From positions 68,817,389-68,881,388 of the forward strand of contig CM069435.1 in assembly GCA_035610365.1 (NCBI GenBank): a DNA stretch of 64,000 nucleotides, written 5' to 3'. The notes beneath the pieces are model-generated. The model was not told the origin of the DNA and did no database searches. It saw nothing but the letters and a program-made list of their open reading frames with translations. The stretch is from Aquatica leii (lineage: Eukaryota; Arthropoda; Insecta; Coleoptera; Lampyridae). The number at the start of each line of letters is the position of its first letter. Position 1 is the stretch's first letter. The translations under genes were made by a program, and so were the position numbers. Shown here piece after piece: positions 49,043 to 60,480 of the stretch.

Positions 49043-49519
49043 ATCAAGGTCACGATGATAACAGCTTCTGACCCCTGATAACCCAGTAGCTCATCTGGTT
49101 GGTTACAACCCTTAGAACTTACCTCGAGTTGTAACTTGCTATTCTCTTAAAAATTTACATTCGCGGCGGCCGAATGAGTAAAAGCTTCTTTACAATTTAA
49201 CAATTTTACATTTATTTAAATAAAAATAGAAATCAAACAAACTTGAATAGGAAAATGAAATAAAAACAAAAATTCACCAACTGAATATAAATAAAAAAAA
49301 ATAAATGAAGCGTTAAATAGTTCTCACACAATATAATTCAAATACAAATAAAATTCAAGGGCTTGTCCGCATAACTAAACTAAAACACAAATTTAAAAAA
49401 AACAACAACAAAAAATATACGTCCGAAACTTCATGTTTTCGAACACAGCGTTTGTAAAATTACATTTTACATCGAATTACATTAACTTTCATGAACAAAC
49501 ATGACTTAATTAAAAAAAC
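49043..49519. other. Possible gypsy LTR flank
   Basis: This is non-coding and more GC-rich near 49130-49180 (GCGGCGGCCG). It may be the 3' part of the 5' LTR of the adjacent minus-strand gypsy remnant. No second LTR copy was found in the window. Confidence 0.35.
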
Positions 49520-49682
49520 AACATTAATTAACTGTAGATAGCTATAAACGATGGTAAATACGTTGAGTTGGTTTAACACCCGCGAATTTCAAAATATGTT
49601 TTGAATTATTCGTCGGGATAAAACCGCAACGTAAAAGGACATTGGGGGTGAGCAATGTCAATGCAATTGTGTAAACGCCACC

Positions 49683-49746
49683 AGAGTGAACTACTAGACA
49701 GCTGTTTCGCCCTTTTGGGGCTCATCAGTAGTAGGAGATACACTCT
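49683..49746 (-). ncRNA. Type I hammerhead ribozyme, monomer 1
   Basis: Minus strand: outer helix I AGAGUG, internal loop, inner helix I CUACUA, core CUGAUGA, helix II GCCC-CAAAA-GGGC, GAA, helix III ACAGCUGU, C17, then UAGUAG and CACUCU completing helix I. All conserved core residues are present. Predicted cleavage lies between 49696 and 49697. The palindromic helix III suggests that two copies in one transcript may cleave as a dimer. Confidence 0.95.
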
Positions 49747-50026
49747 AATGTTGTTCCCACAATTGCATTGACGCCCCTTATAGCTTTATAATTAAGAACG
49801 ACGAACTTAGCATTCACAAGTGTTTGATGGCAGAGCCATCTCATAGTATAAATTTACTATGTGATTAAAATTAACTGTAGATAGCTATAAACGATGGTAA
49901 ATACGTTGAGTTGGTTTAACACCCGCGAATTTCAAAATATGTTTTGAATTATTCGTCGGGATAAAACCACAACGTAAAAAGGACATTGGGGGTGAGCAAT
50001 GTCAATGCAATTGTGTAAACGCCACC

Positions 50027-50090
50027 AGAGTGAACTACTAGACAGCTGTTTCGCCCTTTTGGGGCTCATCAGTAGTAGGAGATACACTCT
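50027..50090 (-). ncRNA. Type I hammerhead ribozyme, monomer 2
   Basis: The 64 bases are identical to monomer 1, with the same helices. Predicted cleavage is between 50040 and 50041, giving a 344-nt unit relative to monomer 1. Confidence 0.95.
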
Positions 50091-50370
50091 AATGTTGTTC
50101 CCACAATTGCATTGACGCCCCTTATAGCTTTATAATTAAGAACGACGAACTTAGCATTCACAAGTGTTTGATGGCAGAGCCATCTCATAGTATAAATTTA
50201 CTATGTGATTAAAATTAACTGTAGATAGCTATAAACGATGGTAAATACGTTGAGTTGGTTTAACACCCGCGAATTTCAAAATATGTTTTGAATTATTCGT
50301 CAGGATAAAACCACAACGTAAAAAGGACATTGGGGGTGAGCAATGTCAATGCAATTGTGTAAACGCCACC

Positions 50371-50434
50371 AGAGTGAACTACTAGACAGCTGTTTCGCCC
50401 TTTTGGGGCTCATCAGTAGTAGGAGATACACTCT
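50371..50434 (-). ncRNA. Type I hammerhead ribozyme, monomer 3
   Basis: Identical over 64 bases to monomers 1 and 2. Predicted cleavage is between 50384 and 50385. Confidence 0.95.
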
Positions 50435-50713
50435 AATGTTGTTCCCACAATTGCATTGACGCCCCTTATAGCTTTATAATTAAGAACGACGAACTTAGCA
50501 TTCACAAGTGTTTGATGGCAGAGCCATTTCATAGTATAAATTTACTATGTGATTAAAATTAACTGTAGATAGCTATAAACGATGGTAAATACGTTGAGTT
50601 GGTTTAACACCCGCGAATTTCAAAATATGTTATGAATTATTCGTCGGGATAAAACCGCAACGTAAAAGGACATTGGGGGTGAGAAATATCAATGCAATTG
50701 TTTAAACGCCACC

Positions 50714-50777
50714 AGAGTGAACTACTAGACAGCTGTTTCGCCCTTTTGGGGCTCATCAGTAGTAGGAGATACACTCT
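50714..50777 (-). ncRNA. Type I hammerhead ribozyme, monomer 4
   Basis: The 64-base ribozyme is unchanged although this monomer carries several substitutions elsewhere (for example GAGAAATATCAATG in place of GAGCAATGTCAATG). Predicted cleavage is between 50727 and 50728. Confidence 0.95.
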
Positions 50778-51056
50778 AATGTTGTTCCCACAATTGCATT
50801 GACGCCCGTTATAGCTTTATAATTAAGAACGACGAACTTAGCATTCACAAGTGTTTGATGGCAGAGCCATCTCATAGTATAAATTTACTATGTGATTAAA
50901 ATTAACTGTAGATAGCTATAAACGATGGTAAATACGTTGAGTTGGTTTAACACCCGCGAATTTCAAAATATGTTTTGAATTATTCGTCGGGATAAAACCG
51001 CAACGTAAAAGGACATTGGGGGTGAGCAATGTCAATGCAATTGTGTAAACGCCACC

Positions 51057-51120
51057 AGAGTGAACTACTAGACAGTTGTTTCGCCCTTTTGGGGCTCATC
51101 AGTAGTAGGAGATACACTCT
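51057..51120 (-). ncRNA. Type I hammerhead ribozyme, monomer 5 with helix III change
   Basis: One base differs: helix III reads ACAACUGU instead of ACAGCUGU. The closing AC/GU pairs remain but the full palindrome is lost, which would weaken a dimer form. Predicted cleavage is between 51070 and 51071. Confidence 0.93.
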
Positions 51121-51283
51121 AATGTTGTTCCCACAATTGCATTGACGCCCCTTATAGCTTTATAATTAAGAACGACTCAACGTATTTACCATCGTTTATA
51201 GCTATCTACAGTTAATTTTAATCACATAGTAAATTTATACTATGAGATGGCTCTGCCATCAAACACTTGTGAACATTAATTAA

Positions 51284-52504
51284 ATAAAGCAAAATTCACG
51301 CACACTAACACCTTCAAGCATTTCTTGAAATGTTAAAATTAGCCGTAAATACGTCGGCTCAGATTCAAAGATTTTAAAACATTTAGATTGCGATTCACTT
51401 CACGATAATATCAAATTTAATAAATACCCTGACTCAATTGTTTGTACCAGGAAATCTGCTGGGCACAGCGGTTCCAGAAGCTTTTGATTTTAGGCGATAA
51501 TGCGACCCCGGGACGGTCTCGGTGTTTTGCAGTCGATCGAGATGTGATGGGACCCCCAAACAATGGAATGACGGCGGAAGAATTCTCTTTTAATACCAAC
51601 GTGAAATCCGCACAAAAGCAAAGACTGAATTTTTTTTTCTTAACACAATACTTCGATAGCCAATCCAACTCGAAACGTTAGCGTAATTTTGGAAACCATG
51701 AAGTACATTAAACCGTAAAATTACGAATTTGGAAAACCAAACATTTCCACCACAACACTAAATTTTCACGGTTCCATTTATTTCACTTCCGCGGTATTAC
51801 ATAACGGTAGGGTAAAGGCACCCCGAACACTTGACAACATCTCGATACCCGATGTTCTTAATTGGAACCCAATTCTCTCTTAAAAATCAAAATGTTATCC
51901 TTATATCACCTCGTAATCCCACTTAATTCAACAAACTTGCGACGTAAAATCTTTGTAAAAGATGGAACACTAAACAAAGTAAATTAATAAAAATAAAAAA
52001 TATTGTCACCACATGCGTCACGTCACGTACGCACAGCAAAAAATATTCCCATAAAAATTGCATACTCAGCTAAAACCACCAAACAAAAACATTCGCGCTC
52101 GAAAATGGGTTTAAAATAAACAAAAGTAGATACTAAGAAAATGTATCAAATTTCATTCCAGAAAGGAAACCATAAATTAGATAAAGTTGTTAATCCAATG
52201 CAATAACCAGAAATAAAATACTAAATCGTAATAAAGACCACGGACCTTTATGCGTTTAAAAAAAACAATAATAATTGTGAAATAATTATTAAATCCAAAT
52301 CAACTTAAATTGACATAATAAAATTAAACGAGTGAAACGTTTTTGATGCTTTAACGTGAAATACTCAATCGCTTATAATTAAGCAAAATATATTCAAATA
52401 CAGGGTCTTTTACAAAAGATTCACGACCAAATTTCAACGCCGGTTACAACCAGCAGAAGAAACAAATATCACTGAGCAGTTAAGTAAAATACAAAAAATA
52501 ACAT
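51284..52504. other. Non-coding DNA between the array and the plus-strand gypsy remnant
   Basis: The block 51420-51680 is less AT-rich (for example CCCCGGGACGGTCTCGG is split here as GACCCCGGGACGG) and has open frames on both strands without recognised motifs. It may be LTR or leader sequence of a gypsy element. Nothing further is supported. Confidence 0.4.
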
Positions 52505-53980
52505 CATCCACTTAACATAAGAAAATGGTATTAGTACAAATAAACGGAGCAAGTTTTGAAATGTAAGTGGAGACTGAAGCGCTTTGCGGCAGTATCAATA
52601 AAATAATTTAAAAAATTTATAAATTAAGGCCCAAATAAACAGTATTGACAGACAATTTGCAAGTTATACGGGACATGAAATAAAATTCCTGGGATGCATA
52701 TGTGTTAATGTAACAGTACGTCACACTATTTCATCAAGAATAGATTTTGCAATTGAATGAAATTAAATTTTAAAACGTTTTGCTATTGCCAATAAGATGC
52801 AGCAAACAAGAATCGCAGTTAAATCAGCTAATAATGCGACATGTTGATCTATTTAGTAAAGTAGCTGAAAATGTAGTAACTAAAAAAAATGAACAGCTTT
52901 GCATTACTGGTTATTATAAACCAATTTTATATACTAGAATGATAATAGATAAACATTCCATTTTAATAGCAGAACAGATATTCAATTGCATAAAGGATGC
53001 AAAGCTTTTCTGTCATTCGAATGTAACAGACGCATATACACATCTGTCTGTAGATAAGATTTTTTGAGAAGTGTTAACCTTTAATGCACCAACGCATAGA
53101 CTAATTCGTCCAGCAAATGTTATAAATTGCAAATTATAAATCCCCAGAAGCTAATTACACTTTAGTAGTAAGCTGTTTAATGTTTGAACACACATACTAA
53201 AATCACTCCGCCAACGCATATTAAATGATCTACATACTGGCCACGCTGAAATTGTGAAAATCAAAAGTTTATCATTCGTATTTTGGCTTAGATATGGCAG
53301 TAATATTAAAATAATTGCAAAAACATGTTTAGATTGTGTTAAACACACACTCGCGACTACAAAGTGTAAAGACCACAACTGGAAATACCCTAACGGTCTA
53401 TGGCAACGCATTCACATGGATTTTTCTGGTTCTTTTGCCGGTTCTATACTACTGATTATTGTGGATGCATATTGTAAATGGGTCGACTTCTGTATCAACA
53501 ACGGAGTAACAATCCAACTGTTAGACAAATTGTTCGCGGCATATAGTGTTCCTCGACTAGACTTAACCAGACAAACAGACGTCTTGCAAAGAGTAATGGA
53601 GAAACAAGAAGCACAACAAAAAACGACTTACCGCATTTTTGAAGCAGGTCAAGATATAAACTTTATATTAGGGAACTTAAGAATAGATAACTGAATACTG
53701 GAAAGATTTATGATACGACTAGGTGACCATAGGCAGACGTTACAAACGCCATATCGATCAAACAACAAGTGCTGGTAGAACAAACGTCAAGTATGGTACT
53801 ACAGAACCAAGAAAAAATTACTTCTACAGAAAAAACCTCTAAACCTACAAGAGGTTCATAGACACAACAGAATCAGCAACTACAAATTCCACGGTTACTA
53901 CAAACACGCATACTACCATTCGAACCTTCCAAGTCATTACGACATTGCCTTTCAAAAAGACCATATTCGTTAGTGCACAA
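52505..53980 (+). pseudogene. Ty3/gypsy remnant: protease, RT and integrase pieces
   Basis: From 52525 the frame reads MVLVQINGASFEM and then VETEA where gypsy proteases have VDTGA, so the catalytic Asp is lost. Shifted pieces follow, including LRPK and the RT-leading block. At 52780-53067 come RT fingers/palm pieces (YKPILYTRMIIDKHSILIAE, KLFCHSNVTDAYTHLSVDK). A deletion removes the rest of RT and RNase H. At 53220-53694 is integrase: zinc-binding NIKIIAKTCLDCVKHT, core WQRIHMDFSGSFAG (first Asp) and IVDAYCKW, then a further deletion joining to a C-terminal block with FEAGQDIN. Trailing pieces reach about 53980. It is on the opposite strand to the 47.5-kb copy. Dead. Confidence 0.88.
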
Positions 53981-56900
53981 CATTTTACCAATTCACTAAG
54001 AAGATTGAAGTGTGAGGTGTATGCGTACCGTAGTAAGTACAAACGACACAAGAGAGGTCAATGAAAAAACATGGTGTCATTTTTAAATTCAACGATTTAT
54101 AAAAATTAGCATTTTGTATTGTTTTTACATTAACTGTTCTTTAGCATAATTAATAAGTTCATAAATGAAACATTTCCAAAAATACAAAAACAAAAAAACT
54201 CAAATACTTACTGTTTATTTAACAAAACATCAACTATCTATGATACAAAAGTGTAAATTTTTGCAGAATTTAAAAATCTTCATCTCCAAAACCGGTACTT
54301 TGCAGACTCAATTTTATCAATGCTTTTTTGTTTGTTTTAGTTCATACAGTTAAACAGAATTTAAATAACGTTTTTGTTAAATTTTAAAACAAAAACAGTT
54401 ACTTTAAACAATGTTAAAAGCTTATTTAGTATTTTTAAAACAAAACTAAAACTACTTTAATTATAGTTCACACATGATGTTATAGTACATATTATTTACT
54501 TGCAGGAGTACTAAAATTATATGTTTTAATAAATAATGTTGAGTAAACTAGATTCTCGTAGTAACAGCTAATTATGTATCAAAGGCGTTATCACGATGAT
54601 TACGCCCGGAGAGCAACGTATACAGCCCAAGGGCTTCTGGCCCGAGGAATGTATGTTACTAAACTTTAAATTAGTAACTGTAGCAAACATATATTTGTTT
54701 CGTTGCTTATATAACATCTAAAGTAAACTAAAACAGATAAACAACTTTAAACTAAACAAATTTTGTGTTATCTGGGTATCTAAATAATCTTCGTTCAAAC
54801 AATATATTCTTTCTAAATATTTCAAAAATATTTAAATACAATATTAAAGTAAAACTATTTCTATTATTCTAAAAAAGTATTTGAATTAAAAACATTTACA
54901 AAAATCGTATAAAATGTAGTTTTTAAACTTAAAACTAAGTTTCTAATTTTTAAAATACTACTATTTGTTGATATGTTGTTTTGTGTTAATTACGGTAAAA
55001 CGTATACATTTTTGTTATTTATGTAAATTATGCTACAAAACAATGACAAAAATAAAAACAGTATTAGAAAACTGATATGTGTCATAATGATAAAATATTA
55101 ATTAGCCTAACACACACATAGTTTTAATTCTCTAAAGTTTTCGGCATAATTAATTATAGTTTAGTAAAAAAAAAAACAAGTACATACTCGTTTAACCACT
55201 TAAGGAAATTAATTATTATGTAAGACTAAATTAAGGGTTTAGTTTTAGATACGCTAACATATTTATGTACTTAGGAGCAAGTTAAACTACTTGCAACTTA
55301 CAATGTATTAACTTCATATCAAAATCGCTAATAATTAGTATGGATAATTTATGTTTAATAAGCACACAATTGTTTAAATTTATTTATATTGTAACAAGTT
55401 AAAAATATTACTTTTATTATTAAAATAAAATTTTTAAATTAAAAATGTGGTGAAAAATTTTATACAAAAACTTAGAAACAATTTAAAATAATAAAATAAT
55501 TTTATTTATTAATAGCAGTAAATATGTTACTTATCTATTATTTTTAAAATACAAATATTAATCAAATAAAGAAAAGTATGCTTAACTGTTAATTACCTTG
55601 TATATATTTTATAAGTAAATTATTATTGTTGATGGACACGTGCACAGTTCGTTGTTACACATACTGCAAAATAATTAAATTTAACTATATTTAGGATAAT
55701 TTAAAGAAACTTATGATAAGCGGTATATTGACCAATTCAATCGTTTTTTTTTCAAGTTTAATTAAACAGAACGTTAGATTACAGTTCATTTATTGAACGA
55801 TGTAGGTCTTTGTATTTTCCGTTTAATTACAAATGCATTAATTACAAATGCACAAAACGTAATTTGTTTTAGGTTTTAAAAAGTAATTTTAAAACAATTA
55901 TGCAAAACATTTTTTTTTAAATTTTGACGATCAGATGTCTCAACTTCAGTAAATTCATTACCGAAGTTTAAAACAAACTAAACAAATTATTATTTATTCA
56001 ACAATCTAAAAGTGTTTTTTATAAAAAAAAAACTTACAATCACAAATATAAAATATGAATGTATGTTTAAACAAAATGAATTGACAGTTTATATTTAGTA
56101 TCTTAAAAAATAACGATACAAACTTTTTTTTAGCATAGAATTTAATGCTTTTAAAAAATATAAAATTTCATCACATACCTCACCATTAAGTATTTGACTT
56201 AATATTATTTTATTTTACAAAACTAAATTAACAAATTAAATATTAAGTTTTATAAAGGTAATTGATAAAATAAATTACATTTTATATACTAATTAATTTT
56301 AAAATATTTAATTACATAATAATATATCAGTTTAATGTTTACATTATGATCATAATAATTATATGTGCAACAAATTTAATTTAATTAATGTAAAAAAATG
56401 TTTATTACAGATTTATTTTAAAATTAATTTTATTGTGAATAAAAAATGCGTTTTGATTACAGTTGTAAAGAGTATTTCGTATTGACTAAAATGTCATATA
56501 ATAAAATTGAACGAAATTGAATTACAATTTAGATCGTCTTCACTCACTTTAAATCAAATTGACTATTCGGGTGCTTGCACAAGCACCACGTTCATTGTGA
56601 CTATATAATTTTTTGCAACCGTTTATTGATTCATCAGTATTGTATATTTAATTTGAATAATCCGGTACAATGCGTTTTCAAAAATATAATAAATAATAAA
56701 GGAATTAGTATAGAATGTAAGAAACACGTATTAGGCATATTAAATTTTAGCTTCTTGTAGATATAATTGTTATTTTTAATTTTTAAGTTACACATATTAG
56801 CTATCTATGAGTTGCATTTAAATAAACGTAAAATTACTAATTTCAGCAAAAATTATCTAATTATATTTGTTAAACATATTTAATTTAATTTTAATTTTAA

Positions 56901-57479
56901 TAGTTTTATAGATGTTAACGTTTATTTACATAAGATTATAATTATAATTATAACTCAAATAATACTTTTTCATAAATTTAGCTATTCTATTTATTAATAG
57001 GCCTCATGCGACATCATATCATGGCTAGGTTCGTAAATTACAAAAATGAGTAATTAAACCAAAAGTACCTAGTTATAAATGCTTATAATAAATAAATTGA
57101 ATTCAATTGTATGAAATACATCTTGTAATGTCAAAATAACAATAGAACAATTATTAATATAAGTAATTAAATATCTAATTAAATGAACATTTATCTAAAT
57201 TAAATGACAAAATGCAAATTAATAATGTTGTAGTTAAGGAATAATTATATAAATGTTAAATAAGTTATTAAAATTCATTTAAACAATAAATCTGGTTCAG
57301 CAATAACATGCTTCTAAAAAATTAATTTAATGTTTTATTAAAAAAGTTAATAATATTGTAGTTTTTTGTAATTAAATTAATAGATGATAAAGTATAACTA
57401 GCAAAAGAACAAAAACCGTGATGTAAACAACCAATAAACATTGTTATCTTTAACATTAGAACTGCCACCGAATGTAAAT
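53981..57479. other. AT-rich DNA; possible gypsy 3' flank and repeat copy
   Basis: 54141-54350 shares blocks with 39755-39880 (see there). A small GC-rich island near 54600-54650 (GCCCGGAGAGC, GGGCTTCTGGCCCGAGG) contrasts strongly with the flanks but has no identified role. From 54700 to 57479 the DNA is very AT-rich with no supported feature. Confidence 0.45.
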
Positions 57480-57539
57480 ACCTAATGCGCCACTTGTGGT
57501 CAAATTGACCCTTTCTATAATTTCTTTTTATTCGAGAGT

Positions 57540-60480
57540 CCATTTCTTCCGGTCCCTGTCATCTTCTCGCATTTCCTTTACCGTTTTTTTTCTATATTGC
57601 CTGAAATTGATAATGTGATTTAGCCATGCTGTTCTTAGTCTTTCCCTCTTCTTTTGTTTACATTGTTTAGCTTCCATCATTTTCTTAAACAATCTGTTTG
57701 GTTACATTTGTATAAAATGGCCAAACCATTACATGTGTTTATTCTTTATTTTCCTGTTCCATTCTAGTTTTGTTGAGTATTTTCTTTAACACCCTCGTTT
57801 TCATAGCTTTTAACTTGGATTTATGATAGATAGTCCAGGTCGCACTGGAGTATACAATTATAAGGCTCATTATGCTATTATTTATTGTTAATTCTATCTT
57901 CAAATAAGTAATTTGTTTGTTTCCAAAAATTGTTTTGTTAAGCGCGTAATATTTACAATTTCTTAATCATATTTCCCATCGTTTGTAAATATATACTTCT
58001 TAAGTATTTTACTGTTGTTACTTCTTTCATCATTTTTCTATTATAGTTAAATTTGTATATTTCATCCTCTGCTGTTTTATTGAATTTCACTATTATCCAT
58101 ATTAACTTTTATATGCCTGTTCTTTTCTATCCAAGCATTTGTTTTTCATTTTTCCTTTACGGTTTGTCATGAGGACTATGTCAACAGCATATAGCATCAT
58201 CAATCTGAACTGATGCATATTTTTATACTCTATTGTGGTTTTCAGACCTACGTTGTTTTCTCTGACATTTTTCAACATCCTATCCATTACTAATATAAAT
58301 AATAGTTGACTTAAGCTGTCACCCTGTTTGATTTCTGTTTTTAGTTGTACGTTTTTTGATTTGCTTTCATTTACTTGTATTTTAGTTTTTGTATATTTAT
58401 GTCCTAAAAACTGCTTGCTCTTCTTCTAGTTTGTTTTCCATATACTTTCATATTTTCTGTTCTATAATTTTTGTGTATGTTTTGTATACTACCGATGATA
58501 TACATATAGCCCGGTAGTTTTCACAGTTTGCTTATCTCCTTTTTTGTAAATAAGCAGTATTTTGTTTTTATCCCTATTTCCTCTAGACATTTAATCATTT
58601 CAGGCTCCACAGTGCCCTCTCCACGCGCTTTTTTTATTTTAATTTTTTTGATTACGTCTAATTACGTCTAATTATATTATACGTCACCATTTCTTCTTTG
58701 TGTGTTTTTTGTTCTTTTTCGACTTTTCACCAAAAAACTAACTTCATCTATCTGTCCTGTCTTCTGCTCTTATTGCTATTGTGTTGTCTTTGTTCTTTAT
58801 TCCGCTCAGCTTGTTTTTCCTTTGCCCCTCATAACCTTAATCTTGTTTCAGAACATCCTGTTTTTGTTTCTAGAGTTCTCGTTTAGTTTCTTTCTAAACT
58901 ACTCTCAAGTTTTCTTCTTGACTAGTTTAACTTTTTCTTTTACTAGTTTATTTAGTTTGTTATATTCTTGTTTGTATTTCTTTGTTTTTGTTTTATAATA
59001 TCTATTCCATGCTATTTTTTGCTGTTTAATTATATTCTTTACTATTGTTGTCCATCGCTTAGTTTCTTTTATCGCCTTTTCTATTTTTTTTAATTTCCGC
59101 ATATCTACGTTGCCGTATTAAGTATAGTTTCTTTAAAAAGTTTCCATCTTCTATCTAAGCTTAAGTTGGTATTATTCTTCTGTTGGGTTTGCAGGGTATT
59201 ATCCGTTTCTTCTGCGTATTGTTTTTTCAACTTTTTATTGTGTAGTCAACATATATTAATTTTTTATATGTACTACCACTGTGGGATATTTTTGCCATGA
59301 TCAGTCTGTAGTGTGTGCTAAGTTCTGCTTTTTTTGTACTTTTATTTCTTTTTTGTGCTGCCAACATCGCAAACGTCAATATTCGTTCGTTAGTGTAGTT
59401 ACGTAATGAACGAAAAAAGCTCTAGGGTGGCAAAATAAAAATTAGGAATCTACATAAAAGTAAATGTTCAAAGTCAATTAACATATTAGAACAAGTATGC
59501 GACAGGTGAAAAAATCATTTTAAAAATCTTGAAATTCAGTTGAAATTGAAGAAAAACGATGTTAAAGTTAATGTCAAATTTGACAGATTTAGTAATAAAC
59601 GTAGTACCAACATTATATTTCTGTTGATTTTTTTTTATTTTAAAAAAAAAGAATGTAATTTTATAAAAAGCAACAAAAAAAATAATGTACTTTACTCTCG
59701 TCAAAAGAATCATAGCATAACTCACTCACATGCAACGCTCGGCCGTGCGGCCCCGCGTCGCATTAACGTTCGTTATGCTATTTCTTACTTTCGATTCTTG
59801 TTACGTAAACTACTATTATTGCTCTCTCAAATTCTTGGCTATATACAATGCAGTCAATTAAGCTGTTTAAATTTCTTTCTTCTGCTATAAAAGTGTACCG
59901 ATCTTCAATAGGTTGATACCAGAAAAAGTTTTTTATTTTTAAGTTGTTTGTAACAGAGAATTCTAGCATTTTCAATATATTTTTATTTGTTTTTTTTTTT
60001 CCATGTTTTCTTAAGCTGTCCATTCCTTTATTAATGTCATTTCCTAATTTAGCATTTTAGCCTTTCATTATTATAATTTTATCCTGTTCTATTTCTTGCC
60101 TTATCTAGTGTATTTGGTAATGATTTATAGAATTCATTAATTTTTTCTCTACTGTTCCTTCAATTGGTGCATATATTTCTATAATGGTTATGTTTTAATT
60201 GATTTTTGGTTGCAGTAACATAATTCTTGATGACGCTGCCTCCCATTTTACTACCCTTTTATTTAATTATTTTTTAAATAATATGCTTACTCCTTCCTTT
60301 GCTCTCTTGCCTGTTTCTACTCCTGAGTAATATATATTATAGTTTCCAAGATTTTCCTTTCCCTTTCTTGTTATTTTTGTTTTTGGTAAACCTATTTTCA
60401 TTAACTCAAAATTTTCCATTTTTTTAAAGACTTCTATATCTTTTCTTGTTAATAATCCTATATTCCATGTTCCTAAACGT
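57540..60480 (-). pseudogene. RTE-like ORF2: endonuclease and reverse transcriptase
   Basis: The endonuclease begins near 60480 with RLGTWNIGLLTRKDIEVFKK, then GLPKTKITRKGK (where SETK is usual, so the catalytic Glu is gone), NIYYSGVETGKRAKEGVSIL, ITIIEIYAPIEGTVEKINEF, and the later MDSLRKHGKKK and KMLEFSVTNNLKIKNFFWYQ with NLNSLIDCIVYSQEFERAI (60023-59778). The linker at 59102-58905 is Lys-rich helical. RT blocks follow at about 58690-58100: EGTVEPEMIKCLEEIG, KTEIKQGDSLSQLLFILVMD and MLYAVDIVLM, the latter being the YADD site changed to YAVD. C-terminal pieces such as NGLAIYTNVTKQIV reach about 57540. Multiple stops and frameshifts. Confidence 0.82.
59572..59766 (+). repeat. Dispersed ~195-bp repeat, copy nested in the RTE-like element
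   Basis: This matches 45024-45199: palindrome TGTCAAATTTGACA at 59572-59585, GTAATAAACGTAGTACCAAC, a T-rich run, TTTACTCTCGTCAAAAG, CACTCACATGCAACG, and an end near CGTCGCATTAA. Unlike the 45-kb copy it has a GC-rich stretch, CTCGGCCGTGCGGCCCCGCG. It sits between recognisable endonuclease codons and the RT linker, so it inserted after the RTE-like copy arrived. Confidence 0.8.

Larger units (their letters stand above)
49520..51283 (-). mobile_element. Hammerhead-ribozyme tandem array (retrozyme-like), with 12-bp target duplication
   Basis: Five head-to-tail monomers start at 49526, 49869, 50213, 50557 and 50899 (periods 343, 344, 344, 342). The fifth is cut at 51176. The sequence then flips strand: 51177-51273 is the reverse complement of the monomer start followed by the monomer end. 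The 12-mer AACATTAATTAA flanks the whole unit at 49520-49531 and 51272-51283, so the array appears to have inserted as one piece. Monomers differ by only a few bases. Each has a minus-strand hammerhead, palindromes GATGGCAGAGCCATC and CATAGTA...TACTATG, and an inverted pair around CAATTG. There is no ORF. Known animal retrozymes share this architecture and size range. Confidence 0.92.

Noticed and set aside
49500..51300. CRISPR-like regular repeat array
   Set aside because: The units are about 343 bp head-to-tail monomers without unique spacers, in a eukaryotic transposon context; the hammerhead satellite explanation fits fully.
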